Source: Pyrenochaeta sp. MPI-SDFR-AT-0127 (lineage: Eukaryota > Ascomycota > Dothideomycetes > Pleosporales > Cucurbitariaceae). Taken from it: a DNA stretch of 64,000 bases. The position numbers and the translations under genes are program-made. Positions within the stretch are counted from its first letter, which is position 1. Each line of letters starts with the position of its first letter. Where the stretch lies: assembly GCA_020747015.1 (NCBI GenBank), contig JAGTJM010000017.1, forward strand, positions 372,001 to 436,000, in the 5' to 3' direction. Shown here in pieces: positions 46,476-57,596 of this stretch. The notes beneath the pieces are model-generated. The model made no database searches and had not been told where the DNA came from. It saw only the letters and a list, made by a program, of their open reading frames with translations.

Positions 46476-46808
46476 AATCCTTTTTGTCTCATATGTCGAC
46501 CGCGTGTGTGATGCTTGGTTAGTGATGATAACGTCGATAATGCCAGGTAGCGGCCTGAATGTTGATCTTTCGCTTCACCATGCACCAATATCATTGAGGT
46601 AGATATTGTAACAATGTGGGGTGAAATAAGGCTTTTCAAATGCTATGAATGTAGTCGAGTTTAGACCGAGTCACAAAGGTATACCTCAAGCAACAAAGCA
46701 GTAATCCAGTGCGCCGCCTGTCATCTCACTGCCTGAAAAAACGCCTCTTATGATGAAGTCTAGAGCCCCTGCGCCGGGACTATCATCCTTGGAAATATCC
46801 TGGTCACT

Positions 46809-46842
46809 AAGGTGAACAAAAGGCTACTGTCCAATGTGAGCT
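46809..46842 (+). repeat. Dispersed short repeat, unit 3 (most diverged)
   Basis: GAACAAAAG then CTACTGTCCAAT, aligning with the second half of units 1 and 2. Confidence 0.35.
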
Positions 46843-47228
46843 TCTGATATCGTCCGCATCGAGCATAGGCGCCCCTAGCCTTCCTTAGGTCGGTTCCATC
46901 GCAGCATATCCGAACCCGCATCCGACTTTGACTGCTGTACATGCGACGCAGCAACCGTGCAAGTTCATTCTATCGCCTGTGCGAGAAAAATTGATTCGAC
47001 GCCGAAGCTTCGGTCTTCACCGATCACCCTATATCTATTCATGGAAGAAGATGTACATAAAGCGACCCATTCTGCCGCAGTTATGAGAGTATATTGTAAC
47101 ACCGAGAGCATCTATTGCGCTTCAACAGTCATTTTACAACTACCTTCGGATTCTCTGGTTCTGATTTAGGCTAGCCCTGTCCACAACATCGCTTGACGAT
47201 CACGAGCCCAGCACTTGCACCATTCATC

Positions 47229-47545
47229 ATGCCTCAGACTGGAAGCAAATCGTAAGTTGCTTTCCGCATCTCTATTTGAGACATTGCATATATAAATCAA
47301 TTGATAGGGATCAACCCGAAGGGCATACTCGTCATGAAACAAGCACCGCAATCCCATGTACATGCGAGTATCATGCACAAGTCCTTGCCTCGAATAATGA
47401 TGCACACACAAAAGGCCTGGATCCGATGGACCGATTCTTTGCTGAAGGGCCCGGAGAACAGAGTGCACTGTTCGTCCGCTCCGATACTGGTGAGCTATCG
47501 ACGGCTAAAGGCTGCACTTGTCAGGGCACTGTGGATACGGCATAA
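47229..47545 (+). CDS. Small two-exon hypothetical protein with two Cys-Thr-Cys motifs
   Basis: Exons 47229-47251 and 47308-47545; 86 residues. The 56-nt intron has GTAAGT and an AATTGATAG acceptor, and joins MPQTGSK in phase to DQPEGHTRHE. The protein is hydrophilic, without signal peptide or membrane segment. Two motifs stand out: PCTCEYHAQ near the N-terminus and GCTCQG near the end, which could bind metal (inference). No family recognised. The canonical splice sites and continuous frame support a real gene. Confidence 0.55.
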
Positions 47546-48673
47546 TGTGGAGAAACAACAGAAATCTCCTGGATATAGGGATGGCCACCTAGGCTTTTGA
47601 GGTAGAAATTTGGGTTCTGTTGGGTCTACTGTTCTGCCAATTTTAGTGTTGAATACATACAGTCAGCGATCAGGTCCAACTATTGACTAAGACTGCGTCA
47701 TTTCTACTCAGTGTACATTGCAATTTTTACCTTCCACTGGAATTTGTTCATATATTGCACCTTCCAATCGTATCTCAGCTTCGATCTATATCCATCAGTA
47801 TGAGATCTCTCGGGTGTTGGGGCCTCCGTATAACAACATATTCGGTTGATCTACCTCGTCACTTTTCACCTAATTGCTTCTGAAATTATTCAATCGTTTC
47901 TCAAATACTACCAGTTGCGAGCGCTGTCACATGTTGCGATTACTGGGTAGGCGGACGTACCCAGTAAAGCTAACGCAAGCGCACTCCGGCTGTTCATAAA
48001 TGGTTTGAGTCTGTCTGAAATTGGTACTTCTTAGATCCGCGTACGCATTGTATTGAGTGTCATGAGCAAGAGCTATAAAGACAAGAATGCGGATGGAATA
48101 TGCACACTTTGCTGATTGCCCATGTTTTGAGGACGAATTACGATCGCGACTTTGCTGGAGAGTAGAGCAACGACGCATTCAATATGCTCCATTTTCGTAA
48201 AAGGGTTGCTATTAGCTATACGGAATCATACATAGTCGGCCTAACCTGATCGTATGGTGAAGGCTGGGCGTTTGCGTTGTGAATTTATCATTCTGAGTAT
48301 GAGAACCCCCCAACACTCAGTCCGTCTGAATACCGCAAGATGTCTACCACGTCCACTTGCATAGAGAAATATCTTCTTGTGTCTCGTACCCCCTATGTCT
48401 GGAAACGTACACTCCTTGTGGCACCATTTAGGGGTCAACTCACAGACACAGCTCAAGAGATATAGGCATAAAGCGGTTCGGGGCTCTGTTCCAAACATGG
48501 AAGGAGGGGTACGATCCACCAATCCTAAGCGTGCCGCAAATGAAGGTTCTGAACGCTGCTGTGCCGCAGCACGAGCCATGCTGCCTGAAGTCTTGGGACC
48601 TTTGACACCTCCGCGCCATTTTACCTGCACACGTGCATCGCCTACAGAAGTCTCTGCAATATCTACCATCAAC
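47546..48673. other. Intergenic region upstream of PD-(D/E)XK-like copy 2
   Basis: 1.13 kb. The frame of the downstream gene stays open upstream of its ATG (48674) to about 48377, with an ATG at 48395, but the extra residues look random. No other gene recognised. Confidence 0.4.
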
Positions 48674-51480
48674 ATGACGAAGAATGATGAGAAGAAAAAC
48701 ATCACCCGAAAAAATCTCGAACTACATGGCATTTACTATGACGTGAAGGTGTATGGCAACCGTGACGAGCTAGGACAAACAGCCGAGGACGCCGTATTGC
48801 CTCATCATGTCGAGGCAGTTCGAGAAGCGCTTTTGGATTTTGCTGGCATTGTACCACAGGGACCGTGGGAAGATCATTTGCGTAATGAGTCCGAGGAATT
48901 TGGAGGAGAGGATGTTGGCCCAGCCTGGAATCTACTGCCACCCTCTTCGGCTATCGTACCACCATCAGAAAAGATATATGCCGAAGGAAAAAGCCTAGCA
49001 TGGAAGACTGCGTCTAAATATCTTCAAAGGCATGAAAAGGTAGCAGAAGATGCTCGCAAGCTCCTTGCTGATGCAGAGAGCGGGTGGAAGATATTCTGGA
49101 GGCAAAAGATATTCAAGGTTGCAACTGATGAAGCTAATATGCAACCTGGATTTAAGTGAGTCAAGTTCCACCAACCGTTCAATCTTTCCGTTAGTCTCGA
49201 GAACCCAAGAGTGAATCGGCAAGGAAAATGGCGGGAAAGATCAGGTCGGCGTTAGAGATGACATGCGCTAAACACAGAGCAGTGCCAAATTTGACGCTTG
49301 GTCATTGTAAGCCAAAATCATGTTTCGTTGATGATTTTGTTCGACTGAGAATACTAGAGAAGAAGATCTATTGTGGAGCGAGTTTCCAAACTTGGAACCC
49401 TTGGGAATCTTCTCGGTAGGTCGAACGCAACCAAAACCTGATCTAACATACGGATTCCCCATATTAAGGCTATCATCAAGCGATATAAAAGGGTTCCACA
49501 AAGATGAGTTTAGACAATCTTTTTCCCTTCCGACCCTCGCCGCTCTGAATAGAGAGGGAGTACTTTGTGCAGCAACAACTGGTATACGCCAATGGTCCAT
49601 ATCCCCTGGGCGGACTTTGTATACTCCAGACCTTCTCTGCTTCCCCTGGGCTGTAGTCGAGATGAAGAAACACCCTTTCAAGCCTGAGAGTTCTATTGAG
49701 AGATGCTACTGCCAGGCGGCTAATGCTGCAGCCGCTGCGCTCGAGTTCCAAGCTCAACTATTTGAGAAGGACTCGAACAATAGATTATCTAACCTACCAC
49801 CCGTAGTTGTGTTCACCTGTATCGGGCCAATTGTCAAAGTATGGCTTGCCTATCGAACAAGGGTAGGGTTATTAATGACACCAAAGCGGGTCAGTCTTCA
49901 TTTCTGTACTTTAGTCATCATGCTGATTTGTATAGAAAATGGTGTGCATCTGGTCTACATCTATCCAGTTGACTTGGGGTGTCGCAGCCCTTCGTGCGAT
50001 CATTACGAAAATGCACTTGTGGGCTTCACGACTACTAAAACCAAAGATTCAAGCTTGGGTGTATCAAACCTCCACAAAACTTCCACCAAGCGCAGGAAGC
50101 GTTATAGCACCCTCAGCGCAGCATACTCCTGCTACCATTTTCAGTAGTCCGTCATTCAACACCCCGACTTCTTCTTTAGCCGACTTTGACCAAACGGATT
50201 GGAGGAATCTTTTCGGTACCACCCAATCGTCCTTCCAATCTAATGTGAATCTTTCACCGCGTATCACAAAGCCTATCAATCGATCAACCAAGGGATCGCC
50301 CCCAGCAAGGGAAAAGGCCGTTCCTCCATTTCTAGGACGTCTATTTGGCACACCTTTAGGTTCAAAGGGTTTGTCGCCCGCGATCCCAGTGCAAGAGTCA
50401 TCCTCAAAAGCCGTAAAAAGACCATCACCCTTTGTCGCTGAGACTGACTCAACATCTCAAACTGAGACCGAGGCAGCGAGACAGTACAATAGAGCTAGAG
50501 AGGCTTCCTTCGCTGAGGTCCTCAAATCCTTTGGGAATAGTAGTATTCAAGACTCTGTAGAAACCCAGAGCTGTAGCTCGAAATCTCGTGTGGAGAATGA
50601 TCAGAAAGAAAATAAAGCAGACATCCATAGCGAGGTTGACACAGGGGTTGATACAAGTGTTAACACAGAGGTTGATACAGTGGTCGATACAGAGGGTGGT
50701 ACAGAAGATGAGCCAAAGTCTGAGGGAAGCCGTGGAAGCTATTTTCGACCCAGCAGTGCTACCCCAGAACCAAGCGTTGATTCTTCTCAAGATCGCAGTG
50801 ACGAAGTAAATGATTATAGTGGGGACGATATTTTGGATGAAGACTTCGTATCCGACAACGAATCCGACGATGATGATTTCGAACCTGACGACGAGACTAC
50901 AATTTATTCGACAAGTTCCTCAGATTCTGAGACGGATACCTATTATTCCAAGCCAAACGTGTCTTTCTCGGATGAGGATATCGAAGCGTGGAGCCAGGCG
51001 TCTCTGCAAGCACTCAGTGGAACACAAATCGCAAGGATGCGAACCATTAAGCAGCATTTCCGGCGGCTAAATCAGAAGGAGCAGTTTGAATTGATTTTCC
51101 GAGCGTTGGAAAAGGGTAAAATATATGACGATGTATACGATGACTATGTCGCAGCTCCAATAATACCAAACGACTTACTGGATTATCTGCACAAAGTTGC
51201 CTGGTCGTCAGCAGATGATACTGATGCAACCTCATACTATGAGCAGACAACAATTCGGTCTATCAGAAGCGCTCTCAGAAGTATTAACCTTCGCGATGAC
51301 CGCCTTGTACACCTGTGGTATTGCTTGGAAAAAGCACTCTCGTGCCGGAAAGGCTATCAATGTGTGGAAATTCTCGAACCTGAGCTGGCGAACCTCACTC
51401 AAGAGCAGAGGAAGTGGATTGACTACGCGGCCTTTGAAATACTCAATAAGGAAGACCAGGACTCCACGTTACTTCGGTAG
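48674..51480 (+). CDS. Fungal PD-(D/E)XK nuclease-like protein, copy 2, with acidic repeat tail
   Basis: Model 48674-49155, 49280-49306, 49358-49862, 49936-51480; 852 residues. The 27-nt second exon is the least certain part. Core: KPDLTYGFPI (about 197), LCFPWAVVEMKK (about 271), CYCQAANAAAAAL (about 287), VVFTCIGPIVKVWLAYRT, then MVCIWSTSIQLTWGVAALR after a canonical intron. The D...E-x-K...Q arrangement matches PD-(D/E)XK nucleases (inference). Residues about 350-660 are Ser/Thr-rich and acidic with a tetrapeptide V-D-T repeat. A helical C-terminal domain follows (about 680-852). No signal peptide. Copy 1 at 23353 shares the N-terminal and core regions. Role unknown; nuclear DNA/RNA processing or genome conflict are possibilities. 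Confidence 0.75.
50629..50710 (+). repeat. Tetrapeptide (x-V-D-T) coding repeat
   Basis: About six imperfect 12-nt units encode a run such as VDTGVDTSVNTEVDT inside the acidic linker of the copy 2 protein. It probably arose by slippage and is likely length-variable. Confidence 0.7.
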
Positions 51481-51661
51481 AAAGAGGAAGAGAGGCTCGA
51501 GAGAAAGACATTATAGCCGTAGCTGGAATGCACGCGTCAGAAGGCTTAAGGCCTGGTCATGATATTGCTGTAGAAAATGTGAATTGGACATATTTTATTT
51601 TCTTTGTGAGTGGCGGGTGATATACAAACATATGCTACACGACCATGCGTCAACAGCGCTT
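51481..51661. other. Short convergent 3' region
   Basis: 181 bp between the copy 2 stop and the ICP55 stop on the other strand; the 3' UTRs probably overlap. Confidence 0.4.
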
Positions 51662-53192
51662 TTATATTTTTGTCTCTGTGCCTTTCAGCGCCTCGATATC
51701 AACGACCTCTTTCACCGCCTCTGTAGTAAGCACGTACGGACTCTCATCATCTACGCAGACACTGTCCTCAATCCGTATGCCAATTCCGCGCGCCCAGCTG
51801 GGCCACCGCTCATCGTCTGGTACGTAGATACCCGGCTCAACAGTCACACACATGCCTTTCTCGAACAATCGACTTCGTGGGAGGCCAGGGCTATCGTGAA
51901 CATCGAGGCCGACATAGTGGCCAACATGGTGGGGGAAGAGCGTGCTGATAGCATTGCGGGACATGTCGAAGCCGAGATCTGTCAGGCCAGCGGCGAGAGA
52001 ATGAGTGGCTGTTTGGTGCAGTTTGTCGAGGGAGAAATTGGCGCTTGTGCGGCACAAGGCTACACATGATCGCTGAACGGAGAGCAGGAGGTTGTATAGA
52101 TCCTTTTGTGCAGGTGTGAACTTCCCTGATACAGGCCATGTGCGTGTTATATCTGTAACGTATCCTCCATACTGTGCGCCCGCGTCTACCAGGACCAATT
52201 CGTCTTGCTTGAGCTGCATATCGTTGGAGACATAGTGTATGGTGTTCGCGTTTATGCCACCTGCAACAACTGGGACGTAAGCAGGACCATCACAGCCATC
52301 TTGCTTAAACCAGTAGTCGAGGAATGAATCCAAGTCCTTTTCGTTTGTAAATGATTGGCGCATTGCGTCAGTGATGGCGCGACCAGAATGTTGCCCTGCC
52401 TTGCGCATGTTCACTATCTCTGCCTTGCTCTTGATGAGACGTAATTCATTCACGATTGGCCGTAGTGGTTTAACTGAGGTTTCTGAATCGCGAAAGACAC
52501 TTGATATGCCCCCAGTCCTAGAAGGTTCCGCACCCGCCAGGTATCTTGACAAAATGTTTCCTGTTATGCGGCTCTGGGGGAGGTCGGTGTACACGTTGGT
52601 CGAACGACTGACAATCTCGGGGAGGAGCCTAGGTAGATCGTTGATATCGGCTGTTATGTCCGCATTGAAAACGTCTTCCGCCGCCTCAATGCCTGATCGT
52701 GGGCCTTCCCATGCTTCGACTTTGGGGTCTTTTGGGCGCACGTAGAGATGAAAGTTGTGTTCGTGCTCATCGATCTTCTCTATTATGGCGAGCGCATCCG
52801 GCTCTTTGAAGCCTGTCAGGTATAAAAAGTCGGGGTCTTGGTGGAATTTGTAGAAAACTGCGCCCGAGGCATACTTCAGATCTGACGCAGCCAGGATGGC
52901 TATCGAGTTCGGTGGGAGTTCCTTGGCGAGCTTGGATCGGCGTTGGTGGTACTCCAAGGCGGAGATGCCTGGTGTCACTGTGGCAATTGGTTAGCATGCA
53001 CCATGTGCAATTGAGCGCGGTCACACCTTCCCCAGCCTTCAGCAAATGCGGATGTGTCTCATGGAGCGGCTGCCCGAACGTGAGCTGTGCCGCGGGAATG
53101 CTCGTGTAGGCCCTTCCTCTCCATGCCGCTGTACTGCATCTCCATCTTATTCTCGCCGTCGGCCGCAACAAGCTCAAACAAGGAGAAGACAT
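51662..53192 (-). CDS. ICP55: Intermediate cleaving peptidase Icp55-like (mitochondrial X-Pro aminopeptidase, M24B)
   Basis: Exons 53192-53027 and 52977-51662 with a 49-nt intron (GCTAACC branch); 493 residues. The N-terminus is Arg/Ser-rich (SLLRPTARIRWRCSTAAWRG), a typical matrix presequence. FGQPLHETHPHLLKAGE and TPGISALEYHQRR begin the aminopeptidase-P N-domain; FLYLTGFKEPDA follows. Metal ligands of the pita-bread fold are visible: VDAGAQYGGYVTDITRTW (two Asp), HHVGHYVGLDVHD (His), VEPGIYV and IRIEDSV (two Glu). Icp55 removes one residue after presequence cleavage, stabilising matrix proteins under the N-end rule. It is head-to-head with a sirtuin, 289 bp apart. Confidence 0.92.
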
Positions 53193-53481
53193 ACCCAACT
53201 GCAGCACGCGCAAAGAGGAAAGGACGTCTGGAGAGCGAATCACCACCAGGCGGAAGAGGCACAACTTTCCGAGGCTCCGCTAGGCTTATCGATAGGCGGT
53301 GACATCCCTGACGTACCTGCACCCTCGCGCATAGTGGCACAGGCAGCTCCTCCGCAACTCCCCCCATTTCTGCCTGACACGCCAGCGCATTCATGACACC
53401 GGCCTCTACTACCTCGCAGTCCTCTGATTCTTCAAGTCTGAGGCCGCCGCCATCCTGTCACTATCACGTCTTGTCTGCAGA
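53193..53481. promoter_or_regulatory. Bidirectional promoter ICP55 / sirtuin
   Basis: 289 bp between divergent start codons (53192 on -, 53482 on +). Shared control of the two genes is possible; no defined site seen. Confidence 0.5.
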
Positions 53482-54516
53482 ATGGCATCTTCGGCCGCCC
53501 GACCCAGCGTGGTCCCGCAGAAGGATCTCGAGAGCTTCCAGGCACACTTGAATCAGTCTACTCGAATACTTGCTCTGCTTGGTGCAGGCTTGTCTGCATC
53601 CTCAGGGCTGCCGACCTTTCGAGGAGCAGGCGGACTATGGAGAACACATGATGCCACCAACCTGGCGACCCCAGAGGCCTTTGAGAGGGATCCAGGGCTG
53701 GTGTGGCAGTTCTACAGTTACAGAAGGCACATGGCACTGAAGGCAAAACCAAACCCTGCCCACTATGCTCTGGCAGAGCTTGCGAGAAAGAAAGAGGGGT
53801 TCATCACACTGAGTCAGAACGTGGATGGTGTGTTTACACTCCCAGCCCTATGGCGAGGCAGCAGCTGATTGATGGCGATGACAGGACTATCACCTCGCGC
53901 CCAACACCCGGCCTCCCAACTCAAACTCCTCCACGGCTCTCTATTCGACGTAAAATGCTCAGACTTCTTCTGTAACCACGTTGAGAAGAATAACTATACC
54001 GACCCAATTGTCCCCGCCCTCGCAATTCCAACCGACGAGTCTGACCCCACGACCACCTCCGCCCTCGCAGAACGTAGCATTCAGCCTCAAGAGCTAGATA
54101 TCTCGGATGAGAACGTCCCCCTTCCCGAGATTGACTATTCACATCTGCCTAAATGTCCAGAATGCAGGCGCGGTCTCCTTCGGCCTGGCGTTGTCTGGTT
54201 TGGTGAACAATTACCGTCGAGTGTGTTAAACGATATAGATGAATACCTGAGATCAGATCAGAAGATAGACCTGATTATGGTGATTGGAACAAGCGCAAAG
54301 GTGTATCCTGCTGCTGGGTACGTGGATTTGGCGCGAGCGCGGGGTGCACGGGTGGCCACGATCAATATGGATCCGAATGATATTCCGGCTAGTGGCTTAT
54401 ACGACCAGGACTGGTTCTTCCAAGGAGATGCTGCGCAGATTGTGCCGGAGTTGCTGAAAAATGTCATTGGAGAGATCAACGTTAATACACTGCCAGATGC
54501 TGCAGAGGGATCATGA
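53482..54516 (+). CDS. Class III sirtuin (SIRT5-like NAD-dependent deacylase)
   Basis: Exons 53482-53827 and 53885-54516; 325 residues. NAD-binding motif GAGLSASSGLPTFRG, then SQNVDGLSPRA across the splice junction, catalytic His132 in LLHGSLFD, and zinc Cys pairs KCSDFFC and PKCPEC. FYSYRRHMA gives Tyr78 and Arg81 spaced as in human SIRT5 (Tyr102/Arg105), which bind succinyl, malonyl or glutaryl groups. Removal of acidic acyl groups from lysine is therefore predicted rather than simple deacetylation. The location may be mitochondrial or cytosolic; no strong presequence is visible. An insert with acidic residues (about 155-190) separates the Cys pairs and is longer than usual. Confidence 0.93.
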
Positions 54517-55260
54517 GCAGATGATGAGGAACGATTTAAAAGGATAGAACGGCCAGAGGTTATGAAAAGTATATTCACGTTGTGCATACAATGGAATAAT
54601 GAGCGTTGGAGTGTACCTTCGACGGAGAATATATGAAGCGTTAGCATTGCGATAAATCAACAGCAGGGCGACGCTCATTCTTGAAACCTGCTTGGATATT
54701 TGAAGTACACACGTCTTCTTCATTTCTTCATGCTTCAGTCAACCCACATGTCTATATCCTGGTACCTTACTACTGCATACAACCAAGCCGCTCAGCTCTC
54801 AACGAGGAATGCTAGCAACTGTGGTGTGTCCTATGCGATATATTGATCCTCTCGCTGCCATGAAACGCTAAGTGTCCCATGTGCACTTTAAATGGATGAT
54901 AGTAATTGCGGTGCCATATTCATGTATGGCTTGTTACTGCCTCTAAGGTCTCCTGTGCTACCATACGGCGCGATAACAACGAGATGTGTTACAATGGATA
55001 TGGTACATGACAACCACTGCTCCCTCGAGAGTTCAGGCCCAATTCATGAGCCTTCAGACGTCTGGTCCAAATAATAGAGAAGGGCCGAAGCGATGATAGA
55101 GCGTTGTTGATATTAAGAGACATTAAGGATTCACGAAGGCAGTAGACAGTCGCCGGTCTACAATCGCAGCATGTCATAGTCAGTAATATAGCATGTGTAA
55201 AAAGTTCGGATCGTTCGGGAAATTTCCAGACCATGGATTGTATTCGATATACAAGTATAT
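54517..55260. other. Intergenic region downstream of the sirtuin
   Basis: 744 bp of AT-rich sequence; sirtuin 3' UTR expected at the left. No gene supported. Confidence 0.4.
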
Positions 55261-55740
55261 TTAACGAATGTGCCCGACATTGTTGAAAGGCCGAGACCAT
55301 ATCTGTGAGCCTGTAGTTATGCTGAGTCCAACGGAGATGGATATTTACCGCAAACTATAACGCCCTGAGGACCAACCAGACCCCCGATAGTACACCTGTA
55401 GAGGCATGCAAGACATGGCGGAGTTGGGACCTGTACGCTCATCTCATCCTCTACGGGAGACCTAGTGCCATCTTTAATATGCAGAATATCGACCTCGCGG
55501 GTGATAATGACTTCGTTGTTGGGTGTTACTTCGATGAAAAAGGGCAGCGAGTTTGGTTAGCTGAGCTGGGAATATTGTAGGTATACTGCACAGCGCTGTC
55601 CTCGGGGGGGAATCGTATGGTGATGGTGTAGATCTTAGGATTTTTATTGCTGTTGAGGCTTGAGAAGTGGCAACAGTGAGGAGAAGAAACGGTGCTGATG
55701 AGAGATCTCTATCAGTTCATATGCGAAGTGTCTATAAATC
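55261..55740 (-). pseudogene. Possible remnant of a small protein gene (frame-shifted)
   Basis: Reading the - strand from about 55700: KNPKIYTITIRFPPEDS leads through YTYNIPSSAN, then a frame change near 55552, then FFIEVTPNNEVIITREVDI and VQVPTPPCLACLYRC, then GGLVGPQGVIVCG. A plausible 38-nt intron (55348-55311, GTAAAT...ACAG) joins this in phase to SQIWSRPFNNVGHIR and a stop at 55261. The residue pattern looks protein-like, with paired cysteines, but no intact start is seen. A run of seven C near 55609 is a likely slippage site. No family recognised. Confidence 0.35.
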
Positions 55741-57137
55741 CGTGCCTTTGAGTCACTAGGCAATGTTCCTTTCATCATTTCATGGCCGGCTCGCATACGC
55801 TCGCACTGAGCGCTGTGAACTAAGAAACAGGTGGAGTATAAGGAGTCGTATTTCTTCTATGACATTGTGCATAGCTCTAAGCTTGACCGTGCCGGTGCCC
55901 GCGGTGCAATTGCGAAGGAAAGGCATAAACGTACTAGAAGCTAGCTCGCATTGCTGTATTTCGTGTACTCTTCCAAGAAGAACTATTCGGTAGTCATACC
56001 TCGGACCTTATGAGTGAAGGACCCCAGCTATTTCATTACCCTGCTAGTGTTAAGCTGACCATGACGATTTACCTTACAACGATATGGTCCCTCTGATTGC
56101 AAGGCAATAGTTGTTTGAATAACAGATTGGACAGCCAAAAACAATGAATGAAGCTAGTTTAGCGTCGCGGCGCTGCTATATCTGACCAAGCCGGGTTTGT
56201 TGCGGCCGGACTAACCATAAATGACAAGCCATCTCAATGGACAGTGGCGAGCTTGAAAGGGTGGTAGATGTCCCCAACGTCTTCAGTACTATTTTTGGGT
56301 TTGTACAAAACGCTCGTCAAATTCTTAGGCTAGATGTCTATCAAAAGTTGGTCGGTATGCGATAAGGTCGGGGAGCGTTTGCCAAGCGCTTTAGCAGCAA
56401 AATAATAAATTGCAGATACCATTGTTTGCCAAAAGAAAGAAAGGATTACGGCGAAGGAAGCAGACAGTCAGCGAGATCAATTCACTCAAGAGATGTCCAG
56501 GGTACACATGACATACAAGTGTTGTGAGTGTCTCCTTTCAGGAGTATATGCGTTAGTTATTCAGGTATTCAGCTATTGTAGCCAACTTCCTAGATATACC
56601 TCCGTATTGATACATATGGGAACATTTATACGTGACAGCGAACCATACATATTAGCCCTACCTTTACTTGCTCTTTTGAATACTTTCGGTGTCCCCTGTC
56701 TAGATGGACCGGTTGCGCGAAGTTACTCCTAGCTGAGTATGCGTATGGCTTGAACTATTCTATAAGTACCTCAAGTCCTTCGTTGGTTGCATAGATGAGC
56801 CCGTCCTAGGTTCTTTTGGGCGAAAAGCGGTGTTTTCTTATCCCCATATAAGACCACAATGCACCGGTCAATAGTGCAGCGCACTTTCTGAGGGTGATAT
56901 GCCATAATTCAGGACCCCATTCCTTGGTGATTCTGAAATTAAATGGTACTTTAGATCTTTGCTGTCGCTCATCTTAGTCTTGAACGTCCATTGGACAGAT
57001 CCAATCAATGGATCCAACCAATTACAATTACAATTAAAGATATTACGAAGCATCAATTCCACCGCGCTCATACTTTCGACTTGGTTTGTTGAATTGCTGG
57101 TCACTTGTGCTTCCTAGCCAAGCTCTCCACTAATTCT
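55741..57137. other. AT-rich intergenic region
   Basis: 1.4 kb. ATG-initiated frames at 55763-55993 and 56493-56732 (+) have no recognisable content. No transposon ends or RNA gene identified. Confidence 0.4.
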
Positions 57138-57596
57138 TCACCAGCCTCCTATACTATTCTCACCCAGTACCACAGCCAATTCTATCGAGTAGAAATCTAA
57201 AATACTACCTACGGCTCGAGTTTCGATCCACTTGCTCTCCCAAGCAGGCCTGTAGAGCGCTTTGGCATACTCCCAATACTCTGGATAATAGCCTGAAACC
57301 TCCGAATCAAAAAAAGATACAAATTTACTGCCTTGAACTATGATGCTCCATGGGTTCATATCCCCGTATATCATTACTATATGATGGCTTTCCAAAGCAA
57401 AAACCATGTCTGAGACCGTGTCGACCCAACCGCCTGTTAACATCCCTTCAGGGCTTTGACAAGAACTTCGTTGAAAGTTGCTTCGTCGTCGTACGGGCCA
57501 TACGCTCAGCACCACTATTTCACAGCCAGAGGCGAACAGAGCTCTCGCAATAGCTATTTGTTCCGCTGTTGAAAACACAACAACCATCAGCTCCAT
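57138..57596 (-). pseudogene. Degraded APH-type kinase relic
   Basis: The C-terminal part of an APH-family kinase is readable: IVMIYGDMNPWSIIV where family members have FTHGD(L/I).P.NI.V, then VSFFDSEVSGYYPEYWEYAK and YRPAWESKW. The catalytic HGD is now YGD, the conserved Asn is lost, and D-W-E is D-S-E. The N-lobe cannot be found upstream. The surviving tail is closer to the common fungal consensus (GYYPEYWEYAKALYRPAW) than to the intact kinase at 26082, so this is probably a different family member. Relic by loss of catalytic residues and truncation. Confidence 0.7.

Larger units (their letters stand above)
45726..47228. other. Intergenic region with short degenerate repeats
   Basis: 1.5 kb between a divergent pair of starts. 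No gene supported. It holds three similar about 35-bp segments (see the repeat entries at 46295, 46438 and 46809). Confidence 0.4.

Noticed and set aside
48241..48732. 163-codon - strand frame
   Set aside because: Overlaps the start of the PD-(D/E)XK copy 2 gene antisense and has no recognisable content.
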